A DNA stretch of 64,000 nucleotides, taken from contig NW_027478401.1 of NCBI RefSeq assembly GCF_051014685.1, positions 1,178,001 through 1,242,000 on the forward strand, read 5' to 3'. The notes under the pieces are model-generated. The model was not told the origin of the DNA. It made no database searches and saw only the letters and a program-made list of their open reading frames with translations. Position numbers and translations under genes: made by a program. This DNA is from Ptiloglossa arizonensis. Taxonomy: Eukaryota; Arthropoda; Insecta; Hymenoptera; Colletidae. Below, piece by piece: positions 25,924-39,500 of the stretch. Every line of letters starts with the position of its first letter. The first letter of the stretch is position 1.

Positions 25924-28900
25924 GCACATACCTCTGTAATCGGGCGAGTTTCCTCTTTCAGATGCAACAGGAATTTCTCGAGTTCGTCATTCCGTTCGCG
26001 AGATACGGGAGTCTGAAGGTAAGGAATGGTTGAGAAACCATCAAAATTTTCGCAGTTCTGACGCCAGAAACCAATAACTACAATGGCCTAGGGGAAAAAA
26101 CACATACCGTTGTAATCGGGCGAGTTTCTGCTTTCAAATGCAACGGGAATTTCTCGAGTTCGTCAATCCGTTCGCGAGATATGGAAGTGTGAAGTTAAGG
26201 ATTGGTTGAGAAACCATCAAAATTTTCGCAAGTCTGATAATCGAAACCAATAGCTGGAATGGTCTCGGGGAAAAGTACACACACCGTTGTAATTGGGAGA
26301 GTTTCTACTTTCAGATGCAACAGGAATTTCTCGAGTTCGTCAATCCGTTCGCGAGCTATGGGAATTAGAAGTTATGGAATGCTTGAGAAATCATCAAAAT
26401 TTTCGCAAGTCTGATACTCGAAACCAATAAATACTATGGCCTAGGGGAAAAATGCACATACCGTTGTAATCGGGCGAGTTTCTGTTTTCAGATGCAATAG
26501 GAAATTCTCGAGTTCGTCATTCCGTTCGCGAGATATGAGAGTCTGAAGTTAAGGAATGGTTGAGAAACCATCAAAATTTTCGCAATTCTGACGCTAGAAA
26601 CCAATAACTACAATGGCCTAGGGGAAAATACACATACCGTTGTAATCGGGCGAGTTTCTGCTTTCAGAGGCAACAGAAATTTCTCGAGTTCGTCAATCCG
26701 TTCGCGAGATATGGGAGTTTGAAGTTAAGGAATGGTTGAGAAACCCTCAAAATTTTCGCAAGTCTGATACTCGAAACCAATAACTACAAAGGCCTAGGGG
26801 AAAAACACACATATCTTTGTAATAGGTCGAGTTTCTGCTTTCAGATGCAACAGGAATTTCTCGAATTCGTCAATCCGTTTGCGAGATATGGGTGTTTGAA
26901 GTTAAGGAATGGTTGAGAAACCTTCAAAATTTTCACAAGTCTGATACTCGAAACCAATAACTACAAAGGCATAGGGGAAAGATGCACATATCTTTGTAAT
27001 CGGGCGAGTTTCTACTTTCAGATGCAACAGGAATTTCTCGAGTTCGTCAATCCGTTCGCGAGCTATGGGAATTAGAAGTTATGGAATGCTTGAGAAACCA
27101 TCAAAATTTTCGCAAGTCTGATACTCGAAACCAATAACTACTATGGCCTAGGGCAAAAATGCACATACCGTTATAATCGGGCGAGATTCTACTTTCCCAT
27201 GCAACAGGAATTTCTCGAGTTCGTCAATCCGTTCGCGAGGTATGGAAGTGTGAAGTTAAGGAATGGTTGAGAAACCATCAAAATTTTCGCAAGTCTGATA
27301 ATCGAAACCAATAACTGGAATGAGCTAGGGGAAAAGTACACACACCATTGTAATCGGGCATGTTTCTACTTTCAAATGCAACAGGAATTTCTCGAGTTCG
27401 TCAATCCGTTCGCGAGATATGGGAGTTTGAAGTTAAGGAATGGTTGAGAAACCATCAAAATTTTCGCAAGTCTGATACTCGAAACAAATAAATACAAAGG
27501 CCTAGGGGAAAAATACACATACCGTTGTAGTCGGGCGAGTTTCTGCTTTCAGATGCAATAGGAAATTCTCGAGTTCGTCAATCCGTTCGCGAGATATGGA
27601 AGTGTGAAGTTAAGGAATGGTTGAGAAACCATCAAAATTTTCACAAGTCTGATACTCGAAAAAAATAACTACAAAGGCCTAGGGGAAAAATACACATACC
27701 GTTGTAGTCGGGCGAGTTTCTGCTTTCAGATGCAATAGGAAATTCTCGAGTTCGTCAATCCGTTCGCGAGATATGGAAGTGTGAAGTTAAGGAATGGTTG
27801 AGAAACCATCAAAATTTCCGCTGGTCTGATACTCGAAACCAATGACAGGAATGGCCTAGGTCAAAAATACACGTACCGTTGTAATCGTGCGAGTTTCTAC
27901 TTTCAGATGCAACCGGAATTTCTCGAATTCGTCAATCCGTTCGCGAGATATGGGTGTTTGAAGTTAAGGAATGGTTAAGAAACCATCATAATTTTCGCAA
28001 TTCTGATGCTAGAAACGAATAACTGGAATGAGCTAGGGGAAAAGTACACACACCATTGTAATAGGGCATGTTTCTACTTTCAAATGCAACAGGAATTTCT
28101 CGAGTTCGTCAATCCGTTCGCGAGATATGGGAGTTTGAAGTTAAGGAATGGTTGAGAAACCATCAAAATTTTCGCAAGTCTGATACTCGAAACCAATAAC
28201 TGGAATGGCCTAGGTAAAAAATACATGTACCGTTGTAATCGGGCGTGTTTCTGCTTTCAGATGCAATAGGAATTTCTCAAGTTCGTCATTCCGTGCGCGA
28301 GATATGGGAGTTTGAAGTTAAGGAATGGTTGAGAAACCTTCAAAATATTCGCTGGTCTGATACTAGAAACCAATAACTGGAATGGCCTAGGTCAAAAATA
28401 CAGGTACCGTTGTAATCGTGCGAGTTTCTACTTTCAGATGCAACAGGAATTTCTCGAATTCGTCAATCCGTTCGCGAGATATGGGTGTTTGAAGTTAAAG
28501 AATGGTTGAGAAACCATCAAAATTTTCGCTGGTCTGATACTCGAAACCAATAACTACAAAGGCCTAGGGGAAAAATGCAGCTACCATTGTAATCGGGCGA
28601 GTTTCTGCTTTCAGATGCAACAGGAATTTCTCGAGTTCGTCAATCCGTTTGCGAGATATGGGAGTTTGAAGTTAAGGAATGCTTGAGAAACCATCAAAAT
28701 TTTCGCAATTCTGATACTCGAAACCAATAACTACAAAGGCCTGGGGTAAAAATGCACATACCGTTGAAATCGGGCGAGTTTCTGCTTTCAGATGCAACAG
28801 GAATTTCTCGAGTGCGTCATTGCGTTCGCGAGATATGGAAGTTTGAAGTTAAAGAATGGCTGAGAAACCATCAAAATTTTCGCAAGTCTGATACTCGAAA

Positions 28901-29401
28901 CCAATAACTACAAAGGCCTAGGGGAAAAAAGCACATACCTTTGTAATCGGGCGAGTTTCCACTTTCAGATGCAACAGGAATTTCTCGAGTTCGTCAATCC
29001 GTTCGCGAGATATGGGAGTTTGAAGTTAAGGAATGGTTGAGTAACCCTCAAAATTTTCGCAAGTCTGATACTCGAAACCAATAACTACAAAGGCCTAGGG
29101 GAAAAATGCACATACCTTTGTAATCGGGCGAGTTTCCACTTTCAGATGCAACAGGAATTTCTCGAGTGCGTCATTGCGTTCGCGAGATATGGAAGTTTGA
29201 AGTTAAAGAATGGCTGAGAAACCATCAAAATTTTCGCAAGTCTGATACTCGAAACCAATAACTGGAATGGCCTAGCGGAAAAGTACACACACCATTCTAA
29301 TCGGGCGAGTCTCTACTTTCAGATGCAACAGGAATTTCTCGAGTTCGTCGATCCGTTCGCGAGATATGGGAGTTTGAAGATAAGGAATGGTTGAGAAACC
29401 C
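25864..29401 (+). repeat. 20-monomer HOR, copy 1 (3538 bp)
   Basis: The diagnostic GGGGAAAAAACACATACC variant lies at about 26092 and again at about 29630, offset 3538 (20 x 176.9). All intermediate subtypes keep their order (CGAGCTATGGGAATTAG, ATAGGTCGAG, TACTTTCCCATG, GTTGTAGTCGGGCGAG, CCAATGACAGG). It contains a full-match CENP-B-box-like site at 25994-26010. Differences from copy 2 are sparse, for example CAACGGGAATT near 26140 against CAACAGGAATT near 29678. Confidence 0.86.
25994..26010 (+). promoter_or_regulatory. CENP-B-box-like site, 9/9 core match (1)
   Basis: Reads GTTCGCGAGATACGGGA. The CENP-B box core is nTTCGnnnnAnnCGGGn, and all nine core bases are present (TTCG, A, CGGG). The full mammalian consensus starts with a pyrimidine and has TTGG in the middle; here those are G and CGAG. 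CENP-B is a pogo-derived centromere protein that binds this box in mammalian satellites. Binding here is not shown. Confidence 0.6.
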
Positions 29402-32400
29402 TCAAAATTTTCGCAATTCTTATACTCTAAACCAATAACTACAAAGGCCTAGGGGAAAAATGCACATACCTTTGTAATCGGGCGAGTTTCCTCTTTCAGA
29501 TGCAACAGGAATTTCTCGAGTTCGTCATTCCGTTCGCGAGATACGGGAGTCTGAAGGTAAGGAATGGTTGAGAAACCATCAAAATTTTCGCAGTTCTGAC
29601 GCCAGAAACCAATAACTACAATGGCCTAGGGGAAAAAACACATACCGTTGTAATCGGGCGAGTTTCTGCTTTCAAATGCAACAGGAATTTCTCGAGTTCG
29701 TCAATCCGTTCGCGAGATATGGAAGTGTGAAGTTAAGGATTGGTTGAGAAACCATCAAAATTTTCGCAAGTCTGATAATCGAAACCAATAGCTGGAATGG
29801 TCTCGGGGAAAAGTACACACACCGTTGTAATTGGGAGAGTTTCTACTTTCAGATGCAACAGGAATTTCTCGAGTTCGTCAATCCGTTCGCGAGCTATGGG
29901 AATTAGAAGTTATGGAATGCTTGAGAAATCATCAAAATTTTCGCAAGTCTGATACTCGAAACCAATAAATACTATGGCCTAGGGGAAAAATGCACATACC
30001 GTTGTAATCGGGCGAGTTTCTGTTTTCAGATGCAGTAGGAAATTCTCGAGTTCGTCATTCCGTTCGCGAGATATGAGAGTCTGAAGTTAAGGAATGGTTG
30101 AGAAACCATCAAAATTTTCGCAATTCTGACGCTAGAAACCAATAACTACAATGGCCTAGGGGAAAATACACATACCGTTGTAATCGGGCGAGTTTCTGCT
30201 TTCAGAGGCAACAGAAATTTCTCGAGTTCGTCAATCCGTTCGCGAGATATGGGAGTTTGAAGTTAAGGAATGGTTGAGAAACCCTCAAAATTTTCGCAAG
30301 TCTGATACTCGAAACCAATAACTACAAAGGCCTAGGGGAAAAACACACATATCTTTGTAATAGGTCGAGTTTCTGCTTTCAGATGCAACAGGAATTTCTC
30401 GAATTCGTCAATCCGTTTGCGAGATATGGGTGTTTGAAGTTAAGGAATGGTTGAGAAACCTTCAAAATTTTCACAAGTCTGATACTCGAAACCAATAACT
30501 ACAAAGGCATAGGGGAAAGATGCACATATCTTTGTAATCGGGCGAGTTTCTACTTTCAGATGCAACAGGAATTTCTCGAGTTCGTCAATCCGTTCGCGAG
30601 CTATGGGAATTAGAAGTTATGGAATGCTTGAGAAACCATCAAAATTTTCGCAAGTCTGATACTCGAAACCAATAACTACTATGGCCTAGGGCAAAAATGC
30701 ACATACCGTTATAATCGGGCGAGATTCTACTTTCCCATGTAACAGGAATTTCTCGAGTTCGTCAATCCGTTCGCGAGGTATGGAAGTGTGAAGTTAAGGA
30801 ATGGTTGAGAAACCATCAAAATTTTCGCAAGTCTGATAATCGAAACCAATAACTGGAATGAGCTAGGGGAAAAGTACACACACCATTGTAATCGGGCATG
30901 TTTCTACTTTCAAATGCAACAGGAATTTCTCGAGTTCGTCAATCCGTTCGCGAGATATGGGAGTTTGAAGTTAAGGAATGGTTGAGAAACCATCAAAATT
31001 TTCGCAAGTCTGATACTCGAAACAAATAAATACAAAGGCCTAGGGGAAAAATACACATACCGTTGTAGTCGGGCGAGTTTCTGCTTTCAGATGCAATAGG
31101 AAATTCTCGAGTTCGTCAATCCGTTCGCGAGATATGGAAGTGTGAAGTTAAGGAATGGTTGAGAAACCATCAAAATTTTCACAAGTCTGATACTCGAAAC
31201 AAATAACTACAAAGGCCTAGGGGAAAAATACACATACCGTTGTAGTCGGGCGAGTTTCTGCTTTCAGATGCAATAGGAAATTCTCGAGTTCGTCAATCCG
31301 TTCGCGAGATATGGAAGTGTGAAGTTAAGGAATGGTTGAGAAACCATCAAAATTTCCGCTGGTCTGATACTCGAAACCAATGACAGGAATGGCCTAGGTC
31401 AAAAATACACGTACCGTTGTAATCGTGCGAGTTTCTACTTTCAGATGCAACCGGAATTTCTCGAATTCGTCAATCCGTTCGCGAGATATGGGTGTTTGAA
31501 GTTAAGGAATGGTTAAGAAACCATCATAATTTTCGCAATTCTGATGCTAGAAACGAATAACTGGAATGAGCTAGGGGAAAAGTACACACACCATTGTAAT
31601 AGGGCATGTTTCTACTTTCAAATGCAACAGGAATTTCTCGAGTTCGTCAATCCGTTCGCGAGATATGGGAGTTTGAAGTTAAGGAATGGTTGAGAAACCA
31701 TCAAAATTTTCGCAAGTCTGATACTCGAAACCAATAACTGGAATGGCCTAGGTAAAAAATACATGTACCGTTGTAATCGGGCGTGTTTCTGCTTTCAGAT
31801 GCAATAGGAATTTCTCAAGTTCGTCATTCCGTGCGCGAGATATGGGAGTTTGAAGTTAAGGAATGGTTGAGAAACCTTCAAAATATTCGCTGGTCTGATA
31901 CTAGAAACCAATAACTGGAATGGCCTAGGTCAAAAATACAGGTACCGTTGTAATCGTGCGAGTTTCTACTTTCAGATGCAACAGGAATTTCTCGAATTCG
32001 TCAATCCGTTCGCGAGATATGGGTGTTTGAAGTTAAGTAATGGTTGAGAAACCATCAAAATTTTCGCTGGTCTGATACTCGAAACCAATAACTACAAAGG
32101 CCTAGGGGAAAAATGCAGCTACCTTTGTAATCGGGCGAGTTTCCACTTTCAGATGCAACAGGAATTTCTCGAGTTCGTCAATCCGTTCGCGAGATATGGG
32201 AGTTTGAAGTTAAGGAATGGTTGAGTAACCCTCAAAATTTTCGCAAGTCTGATACTCGAAACCAATAACTACAAAGGCCTAGGGGAAAAATGCACATACC
32301 TTTGTAATCGGGCGAGTTTCCACTTTCAGATGCAACAGGAATTTCTCGAGTTCGTCGTTCCGTTCGCGAGATATGGGAGTTTGAAGTTAAGGAATGCTTG

Positions 32401-32762
32401 AGAAATCATCAAAATTTTCGCAATTCTGATACTCGAAACCAATAACTACAAAGGCCTGGGGTAAAAATGCACATACCGTTGAAATCGGGCGAGTTTCTGC
32501 TTTCAGATGCAACAGGAATTTCTCGAGTGCGTCATTGCGTTCGCGAGATATGGAAGTTTGAAGTTAAAGAATGGCTGAGAAACCATCAAAATTTTCGCAA
32601 GTCTGATACTCGAAACCAATAACTGGAATGGCCTAGCGGAAAAGTACACACACCATTCTAATCGGGCGAGTCTCTACTTTCAGATGCAACAGGAATTTCT
32701 CGAGTTCGTCGATCCGTTCGCGAGATATGGGAGTTTGAAGATAAGGAATGGTTGAGAAACCC
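29402..32762 (+). repeat. 20-monomer HOR, copy 2 lacking one monomer (3361 bp)
   Basis: It matches copy 1 at offset 3538 up to the ATGCAGCTACC monomer (28576 against 32114). There it jumps from ATGCAGCTACC directly to CTTTGTAATCGGGCGAG with TTTCCACTTTC, so the tail has four units where copy 1 has five. Total length is 3361 bp, 19 monomers. It contains the second full-match box at 29532-29548. Confidence 0.84.
29532..29548 (+). promoter_or_regulatory. CENP-B-box-like site, 9/9 core match (2)
   Basis: Same 17 bases as at 25994-26010 and in the same monomer lineage (CTCTTTCAGATGC upstream, GGGAGTCTGAAGG downstream), carried here by the 20-mer HOR (offset 3538). It is a descendant copy and not an independent origin. 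Confidence 0.6.
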
Positions 32763-33567
32763 TCAAAATTTTCGCAATTCTTATACTCTAAACCAATAAC
32801 TACAAAGGCCTAGGGGAAAAATGCACATACCTTTGTAATCGGGCGAGTTTCCTCTTTCAGATGCAACAGGAATTTCTCGAGTTCGTCATTCCGTTCGCGA
32901 GATACGGGAGTCTGAAGGTAAGGAATGGTTGAGAAACCATCAAAATTTTCGCAGTTCTGACGCCAGAAACCAATAACTACAATGGCCTAGGGGAAAAAAC
33001 ACATACCGTTGTAATCGGGCGAGTTTCTGCTTTCAAATGCAACAGGAATTTCTCGAGTTCGTCAATCCGTTCGCGAGATATGGAAGTGTGAAGTTAAGGA
33101 TTGGTTGAGAAACCATCAAAATTTTCGCAAGTCTGATAATCGAAACCAATAGCTGGAATGGTCTCGGGGAAAAGTACACACACCGTTGTAATTGGGAGAG
33201 TTTCTACTTTCAGATGCAACAGGAATTTCTCGAGTTCGTCAATCCGTTCGCGAGCTATGGGAATTAGAAGTTATGGAATGCTTGAGAAATCATCAAAATT
33301 TTCGCAAGTCTGATACTCGAAACCAATAAATACTATGGCCTAGGGGAAAAATGCACATACCGTTGTAATCGGGCGAGTTTCTGTTTTCAGATGCAATAGG
33401 AAATTCTCGAGTTCGTCATTCCGTTCGCGAGATATGAGAGTCTGAAGTTAAGGAATGGTTGAGAAACCATCAAAATTTTCGCAATTCTGACGCTAGAAAC
33501 CAATAACTACAATGGCCTAGGGGAAAATACACATACCGTTGTAATCGGGCGAGTTTCTGCTTTCAGA
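32763..33567 (+). repeat. 20-monomer HOR, copy 3 (partial, about 4.5 monomers)
   Basis: It starts like copies 1 and 2 and carries the third full-match box at 32893-32909. It follows copy 2 at offset 3361 until near 33565. There GATGCAAAAGGAAATTC replaces GAGGCAACAGAAATTTC and the array moves to another block. Confidence 0.8.
32893..32909 (+). promoter_or_regulatory. CENP-B-box-like site, 9/9 core match (3)
   Basis: Same 17 bases, in the partial third copy of the 20-mer HOR (offset 3361 from the previous site). Confidence 0.6.
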
Positions 33568-33740
33568 TGCAAAAGGAAATTCTCGAGTTCGTCAATCCGT
33601 ACGCGAGATATGGAAGTGTGAAGTTAAGGAATGGTTGAGAAACCTTCAAAATATTCGCTGGTCTGATACTAGAAACCAATAACTGGAATGGCCTAGGTAA
33701 AAAATACACGTACCGTTGTAATCGGGCGTGTTTCTGCTTT
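33568..33740 (+). repeat. Junction monomer between HOR blocks
   Basis: One satellite unit with CCGTACGCGAGATATGG (box-like element altered at its second core base, TTCG to TACG), CTTCAAAATATTCGC and GGTAAAAAATACACG. It joins the 20-mer HOR to the 12-mer HOR; its parts resemble units near 21410-21520. Confidence 0.65.
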
Positions 33741-35864
33741 AAGATGCAACAGGAATTTCTCGAGTTCGTCAATCCGTTCGCGAGAAATGGGAGATTGAAG
33801 TTAAGGAATGGTTGAGAAACTATCAAAATTTTCGCAAGTCTGATACTCGAAACCAATAACTACAAAGGCCTAGGGGAAACACACACATATCTTTGTAATC
33901 GGGCGAGTTTCTACTTTCACATTCAACAGGAATTTCTCCAGTTCGTCAATCCGTTCGCGAGATATGGAAGTGTGAAGTTAAGGAATGGTTGAGAAACCAT
34001 CAAAATTTTCGTTGGTCTGATACTCGAAACCAATAACTGGAATGGCCTAGGGGAAAAACACACATATCTTTGTAATCGGGCGAGTTTCTACTTTCAGATG
34101 CAACAGGAACTTCTCGAGTTCGTCAATCCGTTCGCGAGAAATGGAAGTTTGAAGTTAAGGAATGGTTGAGAAAGTATCAAAATTTTCGCAAGTCTGATAC
34201 CCGAAACCAATAACTACAAAGGCCTAGGTGAAAAACACACATATCTTTGTAATCGGGCGAGTTTCTACTTTCAGATGCAACAGGAATTTCTCGTGTTCGT
34301 CAATCCGTTCGCGAGAAATGGGAGTTTGAAGTTAAGGAATGGTTGAGAAACTATCAAAATTTTCGCAAGTCTGATACTCGAAACCAATAACTACAAAGGC
34401 CTAGGGGAAAAACACACATATCTTTGTAATCGGGCGAGTTTCTACTTTCACATGCAACAGGAATTTCTCCAGTTCGTCAATCCGTTCGCGAGATATGGAA
34501 GTGTGAAGTTAAGGAATGGTTGAGAAACCATTAAAATTTTCGCTGGTCTGATACCCGAAACCAATAACTACAAAGGCCTAGGTGAAAAACACACATATCT
34601 TTGTAATCGGGCGAGTTTCTACTTTCAGATACAACAGGAATTTCTCGAGTTCGTCAATCCGTTCGCGAGAAATGGGAGTTTGAAGTTAAGGAATGGTTGA
34701 GAAACTATCAAAATTTTCGCAAGTCTGATACTCGAAACCAATAACTACAAAGGCCTAGGGGAAAAACACACATATCTTTGTAATCGGGCGAGTTTCTACT
34801 TTCACATGCAACAGGAATTTCTCCAGTTCGTCAATCCGTTCGCGAGATATGGAAGTGTGAAGTTAAGGAATGGTTGAGAAACCATCAAAATTTTCGCTGG
34901 TCTGATACTCGAAACCAATAACTGGAATGGCCTAGGGGAAAAGTACACACACCAATGTCATCGGGCGAGTTTCTACTTTCAGATGCAACAGGAACTTCTC
35001 GAGTTCGTCAATCCGTTCGCGAGATATGGGAGTTTGAAGTTAAGGAATGGTTGAGAAACCCTCAAAATTTTCGCAAGTCTGATACTCTAAACCAATAACT
35101 ACAATGGCCTAGGGGAAAAACTTACATATCTTTGTAATCGGGCGAGTTTCTGCTTTCAGATGCAACAGGAATTTCTCGAGTTCGTCAATCCGTTCGCGAG
35201 ATATGGGAGTTTGAAGTTAAGGAATGCTTGAGAAACCATCAAAATTTTCGCAATTCTGATACTCTAAACCAATAACTACAAAGGCCTAGGGGAAAATGCA
35301 GATACCATTGTAATCGGGCGAGTTTCTGCTTTCAGATGCAACAGGAATTTCTCGAGTTCGTCAATCCGTTTGCGAGATATGGGAGTTTGAACTTAAGGAA
35401 TGCTTGAGAAACCATCAAAATTTTCGCTGGTCTGATACTCGAAACCGATAACTGGAATGACATAGGGGAAAAGTGCACACACCTTTGTAATCGGGCATGT
35501 TTCTACTTTCAGATCCAACAGGAATTTCTCGAGTTCGTCAATCCGTTCGCGAGATATGGGAGTTTGAAGTTAAGGAATGGTTGAGAAACCATCAAAATTT
35601 ACGCAAGTCTGATAATCGAAACCAATAACTACAAAGGCCTAGGGGAAAAACACACATATCTTTGTAATCGGGCGAGTTTCTGCTTTCAGATGCAACAGGA
35701 ATTTCTCGTGTTCGTCAATCCGTTCGCGGAGAAATGTGAGTTTGAAGTTAAGGAATGGTTGAGAAACTATCAAAATTTTCGCAAGTCTGATACCCGAAAC
35801 CAATAACTACAAAGGCCTAGGTGAAAAACACACATATCTTTGTAATCGGGCGAGTTTCTACTTT
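33741..35864 (+). repeat. 12-monomer HOR, copy 1 (2124 bp)
   Basis: The rare TTTAAGATGCAAC variant is found near 33738 and near 35862, offset 2124 (12 x 177). It is followed in both by GAGAAATGGGAGATTGAAG and by CTTTCACATTCAAC. The block includes the 2-mer motif seen at 18100-18807 and the ACCAATGTCATCGGG unit. Near 35729 one monomer has an extra base (TTCGCGGAGAAATG) that disrupts its box-like element. Confidence 0.82.
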
Positions 35865-36575
35865 AAGATGCAACAGGAATTTCTCGAGTTCGTCAATCCG
35901 TTCGCGAGAAATGGGAGATTGAAGTTAAGGAATGGTTGAGAAACTATCAAAATTTTCGCAAGTCTGATACTCGAAACCAATAACTACAAAGGCCTAGGGC
36001 AAAAACACACATATCTTTGTAATCGGGCGAGTTTCTACTTTCACATTCAACAGGAATTTCTCCAGTTCGTCAATCCGTTCGCGAGATATGGAAGTGTGAA
36101 GTTAAGGAATGGTTGAGAAACCATCAAAATTTTCGTTGGTCTGATACTCGAAACCAATAACTGGAATGGCCTAAGGGAAAAACACACATATCTTTGTAAT
36201 CGGGCGAGTTTCTACTTTCAGATGCAACAGGAACTTCTCGAGTTCGTCAATCCGTTCGCGAGAAATGGAAGTTTGAAGTTAAGGAATGGTTGAGAAACTA
36301 TCAAAATTTTCGCAAGTCTGATACCCGAAACCAATAACTACAAAGGCCTAGGTGAAAAACACACATATCTTTGTAATCGGGCGAGTTTCTACTTTCAGAT
36401 ACAACAGGAATTTCTCGAGTTCGTCAATCCGTTCGCGAGAAATGGGAGTTTGAAGTTAAGGAATGGTTGAGAAACTATCAAAATTTTCGCAAGTCTGATA
36501 CTCGAAACCAATAACTACAAAGGCCTAGGGGAAAAACACACATATCTTTGTAATCGGGCGAGTTTCTACTTTCAC
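35865..36575 (+). repeat. 12-monomer HOR, copy 2 (shortened)
   Basis: It matches 33741 onward at offset 2124 for about three units, then lacks two monomers relative to copy 1, so the ACCAATGTCATCGGG unit at 34951 is met at 36721 (offset 1770, ten units). Its right part runs into the 24-mer HOR, which contains the continuation of the same order. Confidence 0.75.
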
Positions 36576-39500
36576 ATGCAACAGGAATTTCTCCAGTTCG
36601 TCAATCCGTTCGCGAGATATGGAAGTGTGAAGTTAAGGAATGGTTGAGAAACCATCAAAATTTTCGCTGGTCTGATACTCGAAACCAATAACTGGAATGG
36701 CCTAGGGGAAAAGTACACACACCAATGTCATCGGGCGAGTTTCTACTTTCAGATGCAACAGGAACTTCTCGAGTTCGTCAATCCGTTCGCGAGATATGGG
36801 AGTTTGAAGTTAAGGAATGGTTGAGAAACCCTCAAAATTTTCGCAAGTCTGATACTCTAAACCAATAACTACAATGGCCTGGGGTAAAAATGCACATACC
36901 GTTGAAATCGGGCGAGTTTCTGCTTTCAGATGCAACAGGAATTTCTCGAGTGCGTCATTGCGTTCGCGAGATATGGAAGTTTGAAGTTAAAGAATGGCTG
37001 AGAAACCATCAAAATTTTCGCAAGTCTGATACTGGAAACCAATAACTACAAAGGCCTAGGGGAAAAATGCACATACCTTTGTAATCGGGGGAGTTTCCAC
37101 TTTCAGATGCAACAGGAATTTCTCGAGTTCGTCAATCCGTTCGCGAGATATGGGGGTTTGAAGTTAAGGAATGGTTGAGTAACCCTCAAAATTTTCGCAA
37201 GTCTGATACTCGAAACCAATAACTACAAAGGCCTAGCGGAAAAATGCACATACCTTTGTAATCGGGCGAGTTTCCACTTTCAGATGCAACAGGAATTTCT
37301 CGAGTTCGTCGTTCCGTTCGCGAGATATGGGAGTTTGAAGTTAAGGAATGCTTGAGAAACCATCAAAATTTTCGGAATTCTGATACTCGAAACCAATAAC
37401 TACAAAGGCCTGGGGTAAAAATGCACATACCGTTGAAATCGGGCGAGTTTCTGCTTTCAGATGCAACAGGAATTTCTCGAGTGCGTCATTGCGTTCGCGG
37501 GATATGGAAGTTTGAAGTTAAAGAATGGCTGAGAAACCATCAAAATTTTCGCAAGTCTGATACTCGTAACCAATAACTGGAATGGCCTAGCGGAAAAGTA
37601 CACACACCATTCTAATCGGGCGAGTCTCTACTTTCAGATGCAACAGGAATTTCTCGAGTTCGTCGATCCGTTCGCGAGATATGGGAGTTTGAAGATAAGG
37701 AATGGTTGAGAAACCCTCAAAATTTTCGCAAGTCTGATACTCTAAACCATTAACTACAATGGCCTAGGGGAAAAACATACATATCTTTGTAATCGGGCGA
37801 GTTTCTGCTTTCAGATGCAACAGGAATTTCTCGAGTTCGTCAATCTGTTCGCGAGATATGGGAGTTTGAAGTTAAGGAATGCTTGAGAAACCATCAAAAT
37901 TTTCGCAATTCTTATACTCTAAACCAATAACTACAAAGGCCTAGGGGAAAAATCCACATACCTTTGTAATCGGGCGAGTTTCCTCTTTCAGATGCAACAG
38001 GAATTTGTCGAGTTCGTCATTCCGTTCGCGAGATACGGGAGTCTGAAGTTAAGGAATGGTTGAGAAACCATCAAAATTTTCGCAGTTCTGACGCCAGAAA
38101 CCAATAAGTACAATGGCCTAGGGGAAAAAACACATACCGTTGTAATCGGGCGAGTTTCTGCTTTCAAATGCAACAGGAATTTCTCGAGTTCGTCAATCCG
38201 TTCGCGAGATATGGAAGTGTGAAGTTAAGGATTGGTTGAGAAACCATCAAAATTTTCGCAAGTCTGATAATCGAAACCAACAGCTGGAATGGTCTCGGGA
38301 AAAGTACACACACCGTTGTAATTGGGAGAGTTTCTACTTTCAGATGCAACAGGAATTTCTCGAGTTCGTCAATCCGTTCGCGAGCTATGGGAATTAGAAG
38401 TTATGGAATGCTTGAGAAATCATCAAAATTTTCGCAAGTCTGATACTCGAAACCAATAAATACTATGGCCTAGGGGAAAAATGCACATACCGTTGTAATC
38501 GGGCGAGTTTCTGTTTTCAGATGCAATAGGAAATTCTCAAGTTCGTCATTCCGTTCGCGAGATATGGGAGTCTGAAGTTAAGGAATGGTTGAGAAACCAT
38601 CAAAATTTTCGCAATTCTGACGCTAGAAACCAATAACTACAATGGCCTAGGGGAAAATACACATACCGTTGTAATCGGGCGAGTTTCTGCTTTCAGATGC
38701 AACAGAAATTTCTCGAGTTCGTCAATCCGTTCGCGAGATATGGGAGTTTGAAGTTAAGGAATGGTTGAGAAACCCTCAAAATTTTCGCAAGTCTGATACT
38801 CGAAACCAATAACTACAAAGGCCTAGGGGAAAAACACACATATCTTTGTAATAGGTCGAGTTTCTGCTTTCAGATGCAACAGGAATTTCTCGAATTCGTC
38901 AATCCGTTCGCGAGATATGGGAGTTTGAAGTTAAGGAATGGTTGAGAAACCATCAAAATTTTCGCAAGTCTGATACTCGAAACAAATAAATACAAAGGCC
39001 TAGGGGAAAAATACACATACCGTTGTAGTCGGGCGAGTTTCTGCTTTCAGATGCAATAGGAAATTCTCGAGTTCGTCAATCCGTTCGCGAGATATGGAAG
39101 TGTGAAGTTAAGGAATGGTTGAGAAACCATCAAAATTTTCACAAGTCTGATACTCGAAACAAATAACTACAAAGGCCTAGGGGAAAAATACACATACCGT
39201 TGTAGTCGGGCGAGTTTCTGCTTTCAGATGCAATAGGAAATTCTCGAGTTCGTCAATCCGTTCGCGAGATATGGAAGTGTGAAGTTAAGGAATGGTTGAG
39301 AAACCATCAAAATTTCCGCTGGTCTGATACTCGAAACCAATAACAGGAATGGCCTAGGTCAAAAATACACGTACCGTTGTAATCGTGCGAGTTTCTACTT
39401 TCAGATGCAACCGGAATTTCTCGAATTCGTCAATCCGTTCGCGAGATATGGGTGTTTGAAGTTAAGGAATGGTTAAGAAACCATCATAATTTTCGCAATT

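Noticed and set aside
33563..33856. Minus-strand open frame of 97 codons
   Set aside because: It is the complement of two satellite units, kept open by chance loss of stops at the junction unit (33568-33740). No promoter, splice signal or recognisable protein domain.
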